Assembly: GCF_027214045.1 (NCBI RefSeq)
Contig: NZ_JAPWHE010000002.1
Span: forward strand, 1 to 64,000
Source: Castellaniella denitrificans
GTDB lineage: Bacteria > Pseudomonadota > Gammaproteobacteria > Burkholderiales > Burkholderiaceae_B
Direction of reading: 5' to 3'
Length of the DNA: 64,000 nucleotides
Within the stretch, counting starts at the first letter, position 1; each line of letters opens with the position of its first letter. Shown here in pieces: positions 36,242 through 45,438 of the stretch. The translations under genes and the position numbers were made by a program. Below the pieces are notes generated by a model that made no database searches, was not told where the DNA came from, and saw only the letters and a list, made by a program, of their open reading frames with translations.

Positions 36242-37111
36242 TCACCGGGAAATTTCCGCCGCCAGGGCCGCGCCCAGTCCGGCGATGGCCGCATTGCGAT
36301 CCTCCATCGAGGCGTCGGTGCCGGTGATATAGATCGCCGCCACGATCGGCGCATGCGCGGGTGGCCACATCACCGCGATCACACCGCGCGAGCCGTGTCC
36401 GCCCGCCCCCGTCCGGTCGCCGATGCGCCATGCCCGGGGAATGCCCGCGCGCAGGAGCGGGCCGCCCACCTCGTTGCCCACCAGCCACCCGGTCAGCCGC
36501 GCTTTCGAGGAGGCCGACAGCACGTCACCGAGCACGAGCGCGCGCAGGGTGTCCGCCATCGCCGCTGGCGAGGTCGTGTCCCTGGCGTCGCCCGGCGTCC
36601 CTTCATTCAGGCCGGGTTCGTATCGGTCGAGTCGCGTCGTCCGGTCGCCAAGGCCGCGCGCGAATGCCGTCACGGCCCCCGGGCCGCCGATGGACTCCAG
36701 TATCTTGTTGGCGGCCACGTTATCGCTCGTGCGCATCGTGGCCGCGCAGAGATCGCCCAGGGCGACCCGCCGCCCGACCCACGTTTTCGAGACAGGCGCG
36801 TAAGGAACCAGATCGGCCTGCGCGACCAGTACCGTCTTTTCCAGATCGCCCCCGCCCTCGTCCGCCCGGCGCAGCAGCGCGCCGCATGCGAGCGCCTTGA
36901 ACGTGCTCATCATGGGGAACCGTTCATCGGCCCGATAACGCCAGCTTCGGCCATCCCCGGTGTCCTGGATCACCAGGCCCACGCGCGCGCCCAGCCTGCC
37001 CTCGATCTCGCGGGCCTTCGCAAGAATCGCATCATCGGCCGCCGGCGCGGCGCGGGCGCATACCCCCGCGATCATCATGGCAATACCCAGCAGGATGGCT
37101 GGCAGTTTCAT
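36242..37111 (-). CDS. bla: Class A beta-lactamase
   Basis: A 289-residue secreted serine beta-lactamase. A signal peptide (about residues 1-22) is followed by S69-T-F-K72, SDN at 129-131, the omega-loop E167-P-G-L-N171 and R235-T-G in place of the usual KTG. RTG or RSG at this site is known in the carbenicillin-hydrolysing (CARB/PSE) group. Cys76 and Cys122 could form the class A disulfide. All catalytic residues are present, so activity is expected. GAGGCCATCC precedes the ATG. It appears to be a chromosomal gene with no mobile element next to it. Confidence 0.92.
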   Translation of the reverse strand: MKLPAILLGIAMMIAGVCARAAPAADDAILAKAREIEGRLGARVGLVIQDTGDGRSWRYRADERFPMMSTFKALACGALLRRADEGGGDLEKTVLVAQADLVPYAPVSKTWVGRRVALGDLCAATMRTSDNVAANKILESIGGPGAVTAFARGLGDRTTRLDRYEPGLNEGTPGDARDTTSPAAMADTLRALVLGDVLSASSKARLTGWLVGNEVGGPLLRAGIPRAWRIGDRTGAGGHGSRGVIAVMWPPAHAPIVAAIYITGTDASMEDRNAAIAGLGAALAAEISR

Positions 37112-37230
37112 GGATGGCCTCTTTCCCATCGTTTCAGTCCGGTGAGGATACATGTCCGAACCACCGTTACACGCCGCCCGCAAGCATGGCCGCTTCCTTG
37201 TGATTTTGTCAGCGGCGCTTACAGCCGCAC

Positions 37231-37269
37231 CCTTGGCCGCGCTCCGCCCATCTCCGGCCGCGGCCAAGG
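37231..37269. other. 11-bp inverted repeat between bla and the lipoprotein gene
   Basis: CCTTGGCCGCG (37231-37241) and CGCGGCCAAGG (37259-37269) pair perfectly around a 17-nt loop in the 273-bp divergent gap. There is no T-run. Apart from this I see no gene in the gap. Confidence 0.4.
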
Positions 37270-37384
37270 GCATCGGAGCCGATTGCGGCGGACATCCGCC
37301 TCGGCCCGCTGTCGGGCCCGCTTACAATGCCGCCCGCAAGACCTTGATAAGGTGTCCATGAGACCGTTTATTCAGGAGGCGCTC

Positions 37385-37606
37385 ATGTCAAAGACGATCC
37401 TTGCGACCCTTGCCATCTTCGCAGGCAGTGGTGTCCTGGCCGCGTGCTCGACCCCCTCGACCGTCACCACGCGCGACGGCCGGACAGACTATACCGCCGA
37501 CGCGCCGGTCACCGATACGGACGACGGCTTCGTCACTTACGAAAAGGGCGGCCGCGACGTCAAGGTCAACAAGTCCGAGGTCGAGCGGATCGAGGAAGTG
37601 GAATGA
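37385..37606 (+). CDS. Small YgdI/YgdR-like lipoprotein
   Basis: A 73-residue lipoprotein. The signal peptide ends in the lipobox LAAC, and the short mature part (STVTTRDGRTDYTADAPVTD then GFVTYEKGGRDVKVNKSEVE) forms the SH3-like domain of the YgdI/YgdR (DUF903) family. Its role is unknown; relatives are abundant envelope lipoproteins. AGGAGGCGCTC gives a strong ribosome-binding site. Confidence 0.85.
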   Translation: MSKTILATLAIFAGSGVLAACSTPSTVTTRDGRTDYTADAPVTDTDDGFVTYEKGGRDVKVNKSEVERIEEVE

Positions 37607-37631
37607 CGGCGGGATAAAGCCGCCGCCCGCC

Positions 37632-37907
37632 TCACTTGAAACGCGGCGACTCGCGCAGCAGGCTCAGCGCCTGCCGCGCGCCATGGAGCTGGTCCACCAG
37701 ATGCAGAATCAGGTCGATGCCCGCTTCGTTGACGCCGAAATCCCGCTGCAGGTCCTGGATCAGGACCGCCCGCGCGATGTCGCATTCGGAGAAGCGGACC
37801 TCGGACGCGGCGTCATCCGGAATGAGCCAGCGCCGCTCCAGCCAGAACTCCAGGGTCTGTTCCCTGATGTTCGCGCTGACCAGGAATTCCTGCTTGGTCA
37901 TGATCAT
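37632..37907 (-). CDS. cbpM: Chaperone modulatory protein CbpM
   Basis: A 91-residue MerR-like helical protein that in E. coli binds the J domain of CbpA and blocks its co-chaperone activity. FLVSANIREQTLEFWLERRW and VNEAGIDLILHLVDQLHGAR are family features. Its ATG overlaps the cbpA stop codon (ATGA), the usual coupling. Confidence 0.9.
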   Translation of the reverse strand: MIMTKQEFLVSANIREQTLEFWLERRWLIPDDAASEVRFSECDIARAVLIQDLQRDFGVNEAGIDLILHLVDQLHGARQALSLLRESPRFK

Positions 37908-38809
37908 GATGATTCACCTCCGCGCGGATCGTGGGCCTTGCCCTTTTCCCACCGGGCAACGAACGCGTCGAGCTCGGGATCGGGCGACTTCGGCAGCACG
38001 ATTCTCAGCTTGACGAGTTCGTCGCCGAATCCCCCTTCGCGACGCGGCGCGCCCTTGCCCTTCAGACGCAGCGTGGCGCCGCTGCTGGAGTGACTCGGAA
38101 TCGTCAGCATCACATCGCCTGTCGGGGTCGGAACCCGCACCTCGCCGCCCAGGACCGCCTCGGACAGGGACACCGGCAACTCCACGATGACGTTGGCGCC
38201 CTCCTGCTTGAAGCGCGGGTCGGGCAGCACCTCGACCCGGATCAGCGCATCGCCGGGTCCGCCAGCCCCCCGGCCAGGCGCGCCCTTGCCCTTCAGGCGC
38301 AACATCTGGCCGTCGAGCATCCCGGGCGGAATCGTCACATCCAGCGTGCCGCCATCGGGCAGGGTGATCCGCTTGTCGGCCCCCGTCACGGATTCGACGA
38401 AACGGATCGACAGGCTGTAGAGGCGGTCCTCGCCCCGCTGGTGGGCGCGGGCCTCGCGGCCGCGCCGCAGGATTTCGGCGAACACGTCGTCGTCCGCGAA
38501 ATCCGCGTAGCCCGCGTCGCTGGTGTAGGGATTCCGGCCGTGATCGGCCGAGGCAAAGTCCCGATAGAATTGACGTTTGGGCTGTTCGGCGCCGCTGGCA
38601 TCGATCTCGCCCGCATCGAAGCGCCTGCGCTTTTCAGGATCGCCGAGCAGGCCATAGGCCACGGAGACGTCCTTGAATTTATCCTCGGCCGCCTTGTCGC
38701 CCGGATTCAGGTCCGGATGCAGTCGCTTTGCCAGGCCTCGATAGGCCTTCTTGATCTCGTCGAGCGACGCGGTGCGCGCCACGCCGAGCACCTGGTATGG
38801 ATCCCGCAT
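37904..38809 (-). CDS. cbpA: DnaJ-like co-chaperone CbpA
   Basis: A 301-residue type II J-domain protein: HPD at residues 31-33, a Gly/Asp linker without zinc fingers, and two C-terminal beta domains (ESVTGADKRITLPDGGTLDV, LPVSLSEAVLGGEVRVPTPT). It can replace DnaJ with DnaK under stress and in E. coli also binds curved DNA. It is encoded with its inhibitor CbpM. No sigma-32 promoter is visible upstream. Confidence 0.92.
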   Translation of the reverse strand: MRDPYQVLGVARTASLDEIKKAYRGLAKRLHPDLNPGDKAAEDKFKDVSVAYGLLGDPEKRRRFDAGEIDASGAEQPKRQFYRDFASADHGRNPYTSDAGYADFADDDVFAEILRRGREARAHQRGEDRLYSLSIRFVESVTGADKRITLPDGGTLDVTIPPGMLDGQMLRLKGKGAPGRGAGGPGDALIRVEVLPDPRFKQEGANVIVELPVSLSEAVLGGEVRVPTPTGDVMLTIPSHSSSGATLRLKGKGAPRREGGFGDELVKLRIVLPKSPDPELDAFVARWEKGKAHDPRGGESS

Positions 38810-38930
38810 GATCAGCCTCGCAAGCGCATCACGACAATCATCAGATTACCACGGTGCGGAAGACCGCCGCCCTCCTGTCATCGGGAGCGGCGGGCCGCGC
38901 CGGCATCCGCCGCACGGGCCCCGGAAGCCC

Positions 38931-39737
38931 TTATTTCGCAGGGGGCGTCAGGGCCACGGCGGCCTCGGGCGACAGCAGCCGGAACGTGAAACTTTCCTGC
39001 AGATAAAGCCGCACGGCATCGTCCGAGTGCGACTGGTAGCCGATCGAGATGTCCTGGCCGAGGTGCAGGGAGAAGTCCCCGCCGCGGGTGCTGAGCAGCA
39101 CGCCCCCCTCGATGCCCGGCGCCCAGACGATGTCGCGGTCCAGCAGCGGCCGGATGTGCTTGAGCAGCGGATAGCCCTCGTCGCTGGCGCCGCCGACGGC
39201 GGCGTAGGCCTTCTCGCCGAGAACCAGGACATACGGGCCATTGACGCCCGCCAGGCGCAACTGGCTCAGGGCCTGCGCCACGACGGCGGGGTAGCGCCGG
39301 ATGTCGGCGGGCAGTTTCACCGCCGGGTTGCCGGCGCCCGGCCGGATCCCCTGGATGCCCGCCGCCGCGTAGCCGTCGAACACGGCCCGGTCTTCCGCGT
39401 AGGCGATCTTGCGGGCGGCATCCTTGAGCGGCTGCAGATCGGGATCGTCGGAACCGCGCTCGACCTCGTCGAGCGTCCAACGCGAGAGTTCGAACGGCAC
39501 GCGCAGTTCCACCAGAGGCTGGACCTGGTGCTGCCCGGCCAGGACGCCGACGTCGGGCGCCTTGATGGACTTGAGGTGGCCGGTGCCGACGGCTGCGAGC
39601 GCGGCCCCCCGCGGATCGGCGACGTCCACGACGCGGCGCGCCGCCAGGTAACGCTTGAGTGTCCGGGACGCCTCTTCCTCGATCTGGGCCCACGCCGCGT
39701 CCGAGACCGGCGCCAGTTCACGATGCAGATTATTCAT
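38931..39737 (-). CDS. Family 1 encapsulin shell protein
   Basis: A 268-residue HK97-fold shell protein of the linocin M18/CFP29 family. Diagnostic parts are the N-terminal helix [20 protein letters not shown], then DVADPRGAALAAVGTGHL and the C-terminal GQDISIGYQSHSDDAVRLYL and QESFTFRLLSPEAAVAL. It should assemble into a closed protein nanocompartment. The ATG lies inside the end of the upstream peroxidase gene (8-nt overlap) and follows GGAGAACCCCCGC. The upstream enzyme bears the matching targeting peptide, so it is the cargo. Confidence 0.93.
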   Translation of the reverse strand: MNNLHRELAPVSDAAWAQIEEEASRTLKRYLAARRVVDVADPRGAALAAVGTGHLKSIKAPDVGVLAGQHQVQPLVELRVPFELSRWTLDEVERGSDDPDLQPLKDAARKIAYAEDRAVFDGYAAAGIQGIRPGAGNPAVKLPADIRRYPAVVAQALSQLRLAGVNGPYVLVLGEKAYAAVGGASDEGYPLLKHIRPLLDRDIVWAPGIEGGVLLSTRGGDFSLHLGQDISIGYQSHSDDAVRLYLQESFTFRLLSPEAAVALTPPAK

Positions 39738-40788
39738 GCGGGGGTTCTCCTTTGAGTGAGCCGATGCCCAGCGAGCCGTCGGGCGCGCCGGCGCCCGGCG
39801 AGGATTCGTCGTGAGCCTGCGGCGCCCCGAAAGCGGGCGCATCTTCCAGGAAGCGGGCCGAGGGCACGAAAAAAAGCGAACCCGTAACGGCGCGACTGAA
39901 ATCGAGCAACCGGTCATAGTTGCCCGGCGGGCGCCCGATGAACATGTTTTCCAGCATCCGCTCGATGCGGCCCGGGGACCGGGCGTAGCCGATGAAATAA
40001 GTGCCGAATTCGCCCTTGCCCACGTCGCCGAACGGCATGTTGGCGCGCACGATGTCCAGTTCCTCGCCGTCCTCCTCGATCACGGTCAGCGCGTTGTGGG
40101 CCCAACTGGGCTTGACGTCGTCGGCCAGCTCGATGTTGGTCTGCTTGGTGCGGCCGATGATCCTTTCCTGCATTTCAACCGGCAGCGCGTTCCAGCCGGC
40201 CAGGTCATGCAGGTACTTCTGCACGATCACGTAGCTGCCGCCGACGAAATCGCCATCCTCGTCGCCGATGACGGTGGCGGCGACCGCTTCGGGGCCCTCG
40301 GGATTCTCCGTGCCGTCCACGAAACCGATCAGGTCGCGGGCGTCGAAATACTTGAAGCCATGGACCTCGTCCACGACAGTGGCCGCATCGCCCAGCCGCG
40401 CCGTCACCTGCGTGGCCAGTTCGAAGCACAGGTCCATGCGCGTGGCGCGGATGTGCAACAGGACGTCGCCCGGCGTGGAAACCGCATGGTGCACGCCCCG
40501 GATTTCCTTGAAGGGATGCAACTCCCGGGGCCTGGGCGAGCCGAACAGGCGATCCCAGGCGTCGGAGCCGAAGCCCATGATGCAGGACAACCTCCCGTCG
40601 AGGTCGCGGAACCCGACCGACCGCAGCAACCCGGACAGATCCGCGCAGAGCGCGCGCACGGCATCCAGGGGCTCGGGCCCCGGGTTGAGGGTCAGGACCA
40701 GATACAGGGCCGCCTGCGTGAGCGGCGCGTCGACAGGCTGGTGCGTCACGGACGACAAATCGTTCTCCTTGCGGACTCGGGCATCCAT
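39730..40788 (-). CDS. DyP-type peroxidase, encapsulin cargo
   Basis: A 352-residue dye-decolourising haem peroxidase. The family motif GFVDG is at residues 155-159 (distal Asp158), the likely proximal His is H231 and the distal Arg is R248. The last 16 residues contain [10 protein letters not shown], the classic encapsulin cargo-loading peptide, after a flexible Ser/Gly/Ala linker. The overlapping downstream gene encodes the shell. The start is unsure: the ATG at 40788 has no site, while AAGGAG lies at codons 7-8 and could serve a TTG at 40758. Presumed function is oxidative-stress or iron-related chemistry inside the shell; the physiological substrate is not known. Confidence 0.93.
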   Translation of the reverse strand: MDARVRKENDLSSVTHQPVDAPLTQAALYLVLTLNPGPEPLDAVRALCADLSGLLRSVGFRDLDGRLSCIMGFGSDAWDRLFGSPRPRELHPFKEIRGVHHAVSTPGDVLLHIRATRMDLCFELATQVTARLGDAATVVDEVHGFKYFDARDLIGFVDGTENPEGPEAVAATVIGDEDGDFVGGSYVIVQKYLHDLAGWNALPVEMQERIIGRTKQTNIELADDVKPSWAHNALTVIEEDGEELDIVRANMPFGDVGKGEFGTYFIGYARSPGRIERMLENMFIGRPPGNYDRLLDFSRAVTGSLFFVPSARFLEDAPAFGAPQAHDESSPGAGAPDGSLGIGSLKGEPPHE

Positions 40789-40905
40789 TCAACTTAGTGT
40801 ACCTTGCGGCCGGCGTCCGTCCGGTGACGCCGGTCCGGCGTATAATTCGCCCCTGCACCGTCTCCATCCATGGGTTCCCTCACCCCATCCATCAAAAAGG
40901 TCCGC

Positions 40906-41574
40906 ATGAAATCCGCATCCGTTCCGCACTCGCGGACATCGTTCTGGCTCGCCCTGCTGGTCGCGTTCCACATCCTGGTCATCATCGCCAGCAACTATCT
41001 GGTGCAGTTGCCCATCGAACTGTTCGGCTTCCACAGCACCTGGGGCGCCTTCAGCTTTCCTTTCATCTTCCTGGCCACCGACCTGACCGTGCGCCTGATC
41101 GGCAAGACCCCCGCGCGCCGCGTGATCCTGCGCGCCATGGTCCCGGCGCTGGTCGTCTCCTACGTCGTGTCGGTCCTGTTCCACGAAGGCGGCTTCAAGG
41201 GCTTCGAGGCGCTGGGCACATTCAACCTCTTCGTGTTCCGCATCGCCTTCGCCAGCTTCGCGGCCTACGTCCTGGGCCAGCTCCTGGACGTGCACGTGTT
41301 CGACCGCATGCGGCGCGACTACGTGCAATGGTGGATCGCGCCGGCCGCGTCCGCCGTGCTCGGCCAGGCGCTGGACACGGTGGCCTTCTTCGGCATCGCC
41401 TTCTGGCGCAGCAGCAACCCCTTCATGGCCGCGCACTGGGGGGAGATCGCCGCCGTCGACTACGTCATCAAACTGACCGTCAGCCTGCTGCTGTTCGTGC
41501 CGATGTACGGCGTCGCCCTGAACGCGATCATCCGCGTCATGCGCCGGCGCGAAGCCCTGCCGGCCGCAGCATGA
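40906..41574 (+). CDS. yhhQ: Queuosine precursor transporter YhhQ (VUT family)
   Basis: A 222-residue inner-membrane protein with about six transmembrane helices, containing [20 protein letters not shown] and [20 protein letters not shown], typical of the YhhQ/VUT family that imports the 7-deazaguanine queuosine precursors preQ0/preQ1. AAAAAGGTCCGC precedes the chosen ATG. TATAAT (40841-40846) and the inverted repeat CCGGCGTC/GACGCCGG (40810-40833) lie upstream. No preQ1 riboswitch is recognisable. The stop codon overlaps an ATG of the queC frame (ATGA), so both genes form one operon, linking import and synthesis of the precursor. Confidence 0.9.
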   Translation: MKSASVPHSRTSFWLALLVAFHILVIIASNYLVQLPIELFGFHSTWGAFSFPFIFLATDLTVRLIGKTPARRVILRAMVPALVVSYVVSVLFHEGGFKGFEALGTFNLFVFRIAFASFAAYVLGQLLDVHVFDRMRRDYVQWWIAPAASAVLGQALDTVAFFGIAFWRSSNPFMAAHWGEIAAVDYVIKLTVSLLLFVPMYGVALNAIIRVMRRREALPAAA

Positions 41575-41597
41575 GCACACCGGGCCAAGGGGGCGCC

Positions 41598-42341
41598 ATG
41601 ACCGCGCCGGGCCGCCGCGCCCTGGTCCTGTTTTCCGGCGGCCAGGATTCCACCACCTGCCTGGCCTGGGCACTGGCGCGTCACGATCACGTCGAGACCA
41701 TCGGCTTCGACTACGGCCAGCGCCACCGCGCCGAACTGGACTGCCGCCTCGCGCTGCGCCGCAGCCTGGCCGGACTGCGGTCCGACTGGGGCCGGCGCCT
41801 GGGCGAGGACCATCTGCTGAATGTGGACGTACTGGGGCAACTGGGCGCCACGGCGATGACCGGCGACATCGAGATCGCCATGCAGGCCGACGGCCTGCCC
41901 AATACCTTTGTGCCGGGCCGCAACCTGCTGTTCTTCACCCTGGCCGCCGCGCTGTCCTACCGGCGCGGCCTGGACGTGCTGGTGGGCGGCATGTCGCAAA
42001 CGGACTATTCCGGCTACCCGGACTGCCGCGACAACACGATCAAGGCGCTGCAGGTGGCCCTGAGCCTGGGCATCGACCGCCCCCTGACGCTGGAAACCCC
42101 GCTGATGTGGCTGGACAAGGCCGACACCTGGGCGCTCGCGCGGGAACTGGGCGGCGACGCGCTGGTCGAACTGGTGCGCACGGACACCCATACCTGCTAC
42201 CTGAACCGCCGCGACACCCTGCACGCCTGGGGCTACGGCTGCGGCGAATGCCCGGCCTGCGCGCTGCGCGCGCGGGGACACTGGGACTGGATGGCGCGGC
42301 GGAAGGCCGGCCGAGACGGCGCCCGCGCCGCTACAGCGTGA
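41598..42341 (+). CDS. queC: 7-cyano-7-deazaguanine synthase QueC
   Basis: A 247-residue ATP-dependent enzyme making preQ0 from 7-carboxy-7-deazaguanine in queuosine synthesis. The PP-loop [19 protein letters not shown] is at the N-terminus, and the zinc site is formed by CYLN... and CGECPAC near the C-terminus. The ATG at 41598 follows AAGGGGGCGCC; an ATG at 41571 overlapping the yhhQ stop adds nine residues. It overlaps the convergent PhzF-like gene by 11 bp. QueD and QueE are not in the window. Confidence 0.94.
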   Translation: MTAPGRRALVLFSGGQDSTTCLAWALARHDHVETIGFDYGQRHRAELDCRLALRRSLAGLRSDWGRRLGEDHLLNVDVLGQLGATAMTGDIEIAMQADGLPNTFVPGRNLLFFTLAAALSYRRGLDVLVGGMSQTDYSGYPDCRDNTIKALQVALSLGIDRPLTLETPLMWLDKADTWALARELGGDALVELVRTDTHTCYLNRRDTLHAWGYGCGECPACALRARGHWDWMARRKAGRDGARAATA

Positions 42342-43173
42342 CCGTCCCCTCGATGCAGGTGACGACCTCGCCCCCCACCCAGATGTCCGCCCCGGATTTC
42401 CCGATGTGCACGCGGCCCGCGCGGCCCAGCGCCGTCCCCTGGGACGCCACGTAGGATTCGGGCGCGAGGCCGGCGCCGATCAGCCACTGGGCCACGCCTG
42501 CGTTCAGGCTGCCCGTGACCGGGTCTTCCGGGATCCCGAGGCCGGGCACGAACGCCCGCACCTCGAACTGCGCCTGCGGACCGTCGACGACCGGATCCCA
42601 GGGCGCGACCACGCCCACCTTGAGATCGCCCAGCACCGCCGGGTCGGGACGCAGTGCCAGCACCCGCCGGCGCGTGCCCAACAGCACCGCCAGCCAGCCG
42701 GGCCCGTTGTCCACCCATCGCGCCTCGCGGATCTCGCCGACGGCCAGGCCCAACCCCGCGGCGATGCGCGGCAGCAGATCGGGCTCGACCGGGCCCGAGC
42801 GCACCAGGGGCGGCGCGGCGAACGCCATCCGCGATCCGTCGAGGCGCAGGGTGATCAGGCCCGCCGGGCATTCCTGGACGATCGTGTCGCCGCGCGCCCG
42901 GCCGCCGCTGGCCAGCCACACCGCGCAGGCGCCCAGCGTGGGATGCCCGGCGAAGGGCAACTCGCCGCCCGGCGTGAAGATGCGCACGCGATAGTCCGCC
43001 CGCGGCGTGGTCGGCCGCAGCAGGAAGATCGTCTCGCTCAGGTTCGTCCAGCGGGCGAACGCGGCCATCCGGTCGTCCGGCAGCCCGTCGGCGGCGATCA
43101 CCACCGCCAGGGGATTGCCTTTCAGGGGTTCGCTGGCGAAGACGTCCACTTGCTTGAAATCGAAGGTCGGCAT
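42331..43173 (-). CDS. PhzF family isomerase/epimerase-like protein
   Basis: A 280-residue protein of the PhzF/diaminopimelate epimerase fold: [20 protein letters not shown] at the N-terminus, [12 protein letters not shown] with the catalytic Glu of Phz[14 protein letters not shown] and [19 protein letters not shown]. The name-giving enzyme acts in phenazine synthesis, but no phenazine genes are here and most relatives have unknown substrates. Confidence 0.88.
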   Translation of the reverse strand: MPTFDFKQVDVFASEPLKGNPLAVVIAADGLPDDRMAAFARWTNLSETIFLLRPTTPRADYRVRIFTPGGELPFAGHPTLGACAVWLASGGRARGDTIVQECPAGLITLRLDGSRMAFAAPPLVRSGPVEPDLLPRIAAGLGLAVGEIREARWVDNGPGWLAVLLGTRRRVLALRPDPAVLGDLKVGVVAPWDPVVDGPQAQFEVRAFVPGLGIPEDPVTGSLNAGVAQWLIGAGLAPESYVASQGTALGRAGRVHIGKSGADIWVGGEVVTCIEGTVTL

Positions 43174-43251
43174 GATGTGCGGCGCGATAGGGCGATGAGG
43201 AAAGGAATTTGCATTCTCGCATCAATCGAGGACAGGATGCCGGAGATATAA

Positions 43252-43271
43252 TACTGTTCATCCATACAGTT
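43252..43271 (+). promoter_or_regulatory. LexA (SOS) box of umuDC
   Basis: TACTGT-TCATCCAT-ACAGTT matches the CTGT-N8-ACAG core of the LexA operator and overlaps the -10 element TATAAT (43247-43252), 11 bases before the umuD start codon. LexA bound here would block transcription until DNA damage. Confidence 0.85.
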
Positions 43272-43282
43272 ATTTGTCCGCC

Positions 43283-43720
43283 ATGGAAGCCCCCGCCCTC
43301 CTTTCTCAGCAGCCCGCCGCCTGCCGGCACGTCGAAACCCCGGCGCGCTGCGGCTTTCCCAGCCCGGCCGAAGACCACGCCCAGAAGCGGATCGACCTGA
43401 ACGCCGTCCTGATTCGACACCCCGAGGCGACCTTCTACATGCGCGCCCGGGGCGAATCCATGCGCGACGCCGGCATCGGCGACGGTGATGCCCTGGTCGT
43501 GGACCGCGCCCTGGAGGCCCGTCACGGCGACATCGTCGTGGCCGTCGTCGACGGCGACTTCACCGTCAAGACCCTGCATCGCCAGGACGGCCGGGTACGC
43601 CTGCGGGCGGCCAACCCCGCCTTCCAGGACATCGTGCCGCGCCACGGCCAGGAACTGGCCATCTGGGGAGTCGTCACATGGGTGCTCAAACCCGTCGGCC
43701 GCCATCACGCATCGCGCTGA
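43283..43720 (+). CDS. umuD: Translesion polymerase V subunit UmuD
   Basis: A 145-residue S24-family protein that cleaves itself, helped by RecA, to the active form UmuD'. The cleavage site Cys23-Gly24 is in ARCGFPSPAEDH, and the catalytic pair is Ser59 (RGESMRDAGI) and Lys96 (FTVKTLHR). The start is the ATG at 43283; an upstream in-frame TTG would lie too close to the LexA box. It overlaps umuC by 43 bp. Confidence 0.94.
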   Translation: MEAPALLSQQPAACRHVETPARCGFPSPAEDHAQKRIDLNAVLIRHPEATFYMRARGESMRDAGIGDGDALVVDRALEARHGDIVVAVVDGDFTVKTLHRQDGRVRLRAANPAFQDIVPRHGQELAIWGVVTWVLKPVGRHHASR

Positions 43721-44982
43721 TCGACGGCAACAGCTTCTACTGCGCCTGCGAACGGGTCCTGAGGCCCGCGCTGGAAGGCAGGCCCGTCATCGTGCTGTCC
43801 AACAACGACGGCTGCGCCATCGCACGCACGGCCGAAGCCAAGGCCATGGGCATCCCCATGGGCGCGCCCTGGTTCAGGATCCAGCACCTGCAAGCCCGGG
43901 GGCTGGTCGCCCTGTCCGCCAACTTCGCCCTATACGGCGACATGAGCGACCGCATGATGCGCGTGATCGGCCAATTCTCACCCGCCCAGGAAATCTATTC
44001 CATCGATGAATGCTTCCTGGACCTGACCGGCCTGCCCGGCCCGGGCCGCGACATCGGCACGCGAATCCGCCAGCGCGTGCTGCGCTGGGTCGGCATCCCC
44101 ACCTGCGTCGGCATCGGCGCCACCAAGACCCTGGCCAAACTGGCCAATCACCTGGCCAAATCCCTGCCGCGCCTGCAGGGGGTCTGCGACCTGTCCGGCC
44201 TGGGCCGGGCGGAATTGATGCGCGCCATCCGCCACGTGCCCGTCCGGGACGTCTGGGGTGTGGGCCGGCGCCTGGGCCCCAGCCTGGAAGCATCCGGCAT
44301 CCGCACCGCCGCCGACCTGGCGCAGGCGGACCGGCATGTCCTGCGGCGGCGATACTCGATCGTGCTGGCCAAGACCGCCCAGGAACTGTGCGGCGAACCC
44401 GCCATCGACTGGGAAGACGCGCCCACCCCCAGACAGCAGATCATGTCCACCCGCAGCTTCGGGCTGCCCGTGCGCGACCTGGCCGAACTGGAGCAGGCCG
44501 TCAGCCTGTTCACCAGCCGCGCCGCCGAGAAACTGCGGCGTCAGCAGTCCCGGGCCGGGGCCGTTCAGGTGTACATCCGGACCAGCCGTTTCCGGACCGG
44601 GCCATGGCATGCCGACAGCGCCGTCGTGCCGCTGGATGCGCCCACGGACGCCACGTCCATGCTGCTGCGCGCCGCGCTGAGCGGGTTGCGATCGGTGTTC
44701 CGGCCGGGATTCGACTATGCCAAGGCGGGGGTGTGCCTGCTGGATGTCGGGCCGGCGGCGCCGGTCGCGATGCAGGGCGAGCTGTTTGGACCGGATCCGG
44801 AACCAGCGGCGAAGTCCGCCCGGGCCATGGCCGTGGTGGACCAGTTGAATCAGCGGTTCGGTAGCAGGATGATCCAGGTGGCCAGCGCCCTGCATGGACC
44901 GGATGCGCGGTGGCAGATGCGTCAGGCGCACCGTTCGCCGAACTATACGACAGCGTGGGGGGACGTGGTGCGGGTGGGATGA
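43678..44982 (+). CDS. umuC: Y-family DNA polymerase UmuC
   Basis: A 434-residue error-prone polymerase that forms Pol V with UmuD'. The N-terminal palm motif is ALIDGNSFYCACERVL and the catalytic acidic motif is YSIDECFLDLTGL, both intact. VGIGATKTLAKLANHLAK and the little-finger region (STRSFGLPVRDLAELEQAV) follow. A beta-clamp binding motif may be in MQGELFG. The gene starts inside umuD and is under the same SOS control. Confidence 0.94.
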   Translation: MGAQTRRPPSRIALIDGNSFYCACERVLRPALEGRPVIVLSNNDGCAIARTAEAKAMGIPMGAPWFRIQHLQARGLVALSANFALYGDMSDRMMRVIGQFSPAQEIYSIDECFLDLTGLPGPGRDIGTRIRQRVLRWVGIPTCVGIGATKTLAKLANHLAKSLPRLQGVCDLSGLGRAELMRAIRHVPVRDVWGVGRRLGPSLEASGIRTAADLAQADRHVLRRRYSIVLAKTAQELCGEPAIDWEDAPTPRQQIMSTRSFGLPVRDLAELEQAVSLFTSRAAEKLRRQQSRAGAVQVYIRTSRFRTGPWHADSAVVPLDAPTDATSMLLRAALSGLRSVFRPGFDYAKAGVCLLDVGPAAPVAMQGELFGPDPEPAAKSARAMAVVDQLNQRFGSRMIQVASALHGPDARWQMRQAHRSPNYTTAWGDVVRVG

Positions 44983-45066
44983 AGGGGCCCCACGGCGACC
45001 CAGGAACCTTTCCGGGCACGCATGCCGGCGTTGCCCGTCTGTCAGGCCAGGATTCCGTTCACAAAT

Positions 45067-45094
45067 AATTCAATAAACGTTGTAATATTGAATT
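45067..45094. promoter_or_regulatory. ArsR operator
   Basis: AATTCAAT (45067-45074) and ATTGAATT (45087-45094) form a perfect inverted repeat with a 12-bp spacer ending directly at the arsR start codon. AT-rich repeats of this form are typical ArsR/SmtB operators. Autoregulation is inferred. Confidence 0.75.
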
Positions 45095-45427
45095 ATGAAC
45101 GAAATCCAAGCCGCTTCAGCCCTGGGCGCCCTCGCCCATCCCCAGCGTCTGCACGTGTTCCGGGCCCTGGTGACGACCGGCCCCGAGGGGCTGACCCCCA
45201 GCACCCTCGCCAACCAGCTCGACGTGGCGCGCAACGCGCTGTCCTTCCACCTGAAGGCGCTGACCCACGCGGGCCTCGTCACGATCGAACAGCAGGGCCG
45301 CAACCTCATCTACCGCGCCGACTTCGTCCGGATGAACGGGCTGCTCGGCTACCTGACCGAACACTGCTGCCAGGGCGGCACATGCGCCGTCAACGCAGGC
45401 GGCGACACTTCCCATTTCCGTTGCTGA
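45095..45427 (+). CDS. arsR: ArsR-family arsenic-responsive repressor
   Basis: A 110-residue winged-helix repressor: ALAHPQRLHVFRALVTTGPE, then LANQLDVARNALSFHLKALT as recognition helix region. The As(III) site is probably made by the C-terminal cysteines in HCCQGGTC, as in betaproteobacterial ArsR proteins, rather than the E. coli site in helix 3. It is followed 11 bases later by the arsC-acr3 fusion and should repress both from the operator overlapping its start. Confidence 0.92.
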   Translation: MNEIQAASALGALAHPQRLHVFRALVTTGPEGLTPSTLANQLDVARNALSFHLKALTHAGLVTIEQQGRNLIYRADFVRMNGLLGYLTEHCCQGGTCAVNAGGDTSHFRC

Positions 45428-45438
45428 CGCAAACACCC

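Noticed and set aside
40789-40905. preQ1 riboswitch before yhhQ-queC
   Set aside because: No preQ1 aptamer pattern is visible; only a GC-rich inverted repeat and a -10 element.
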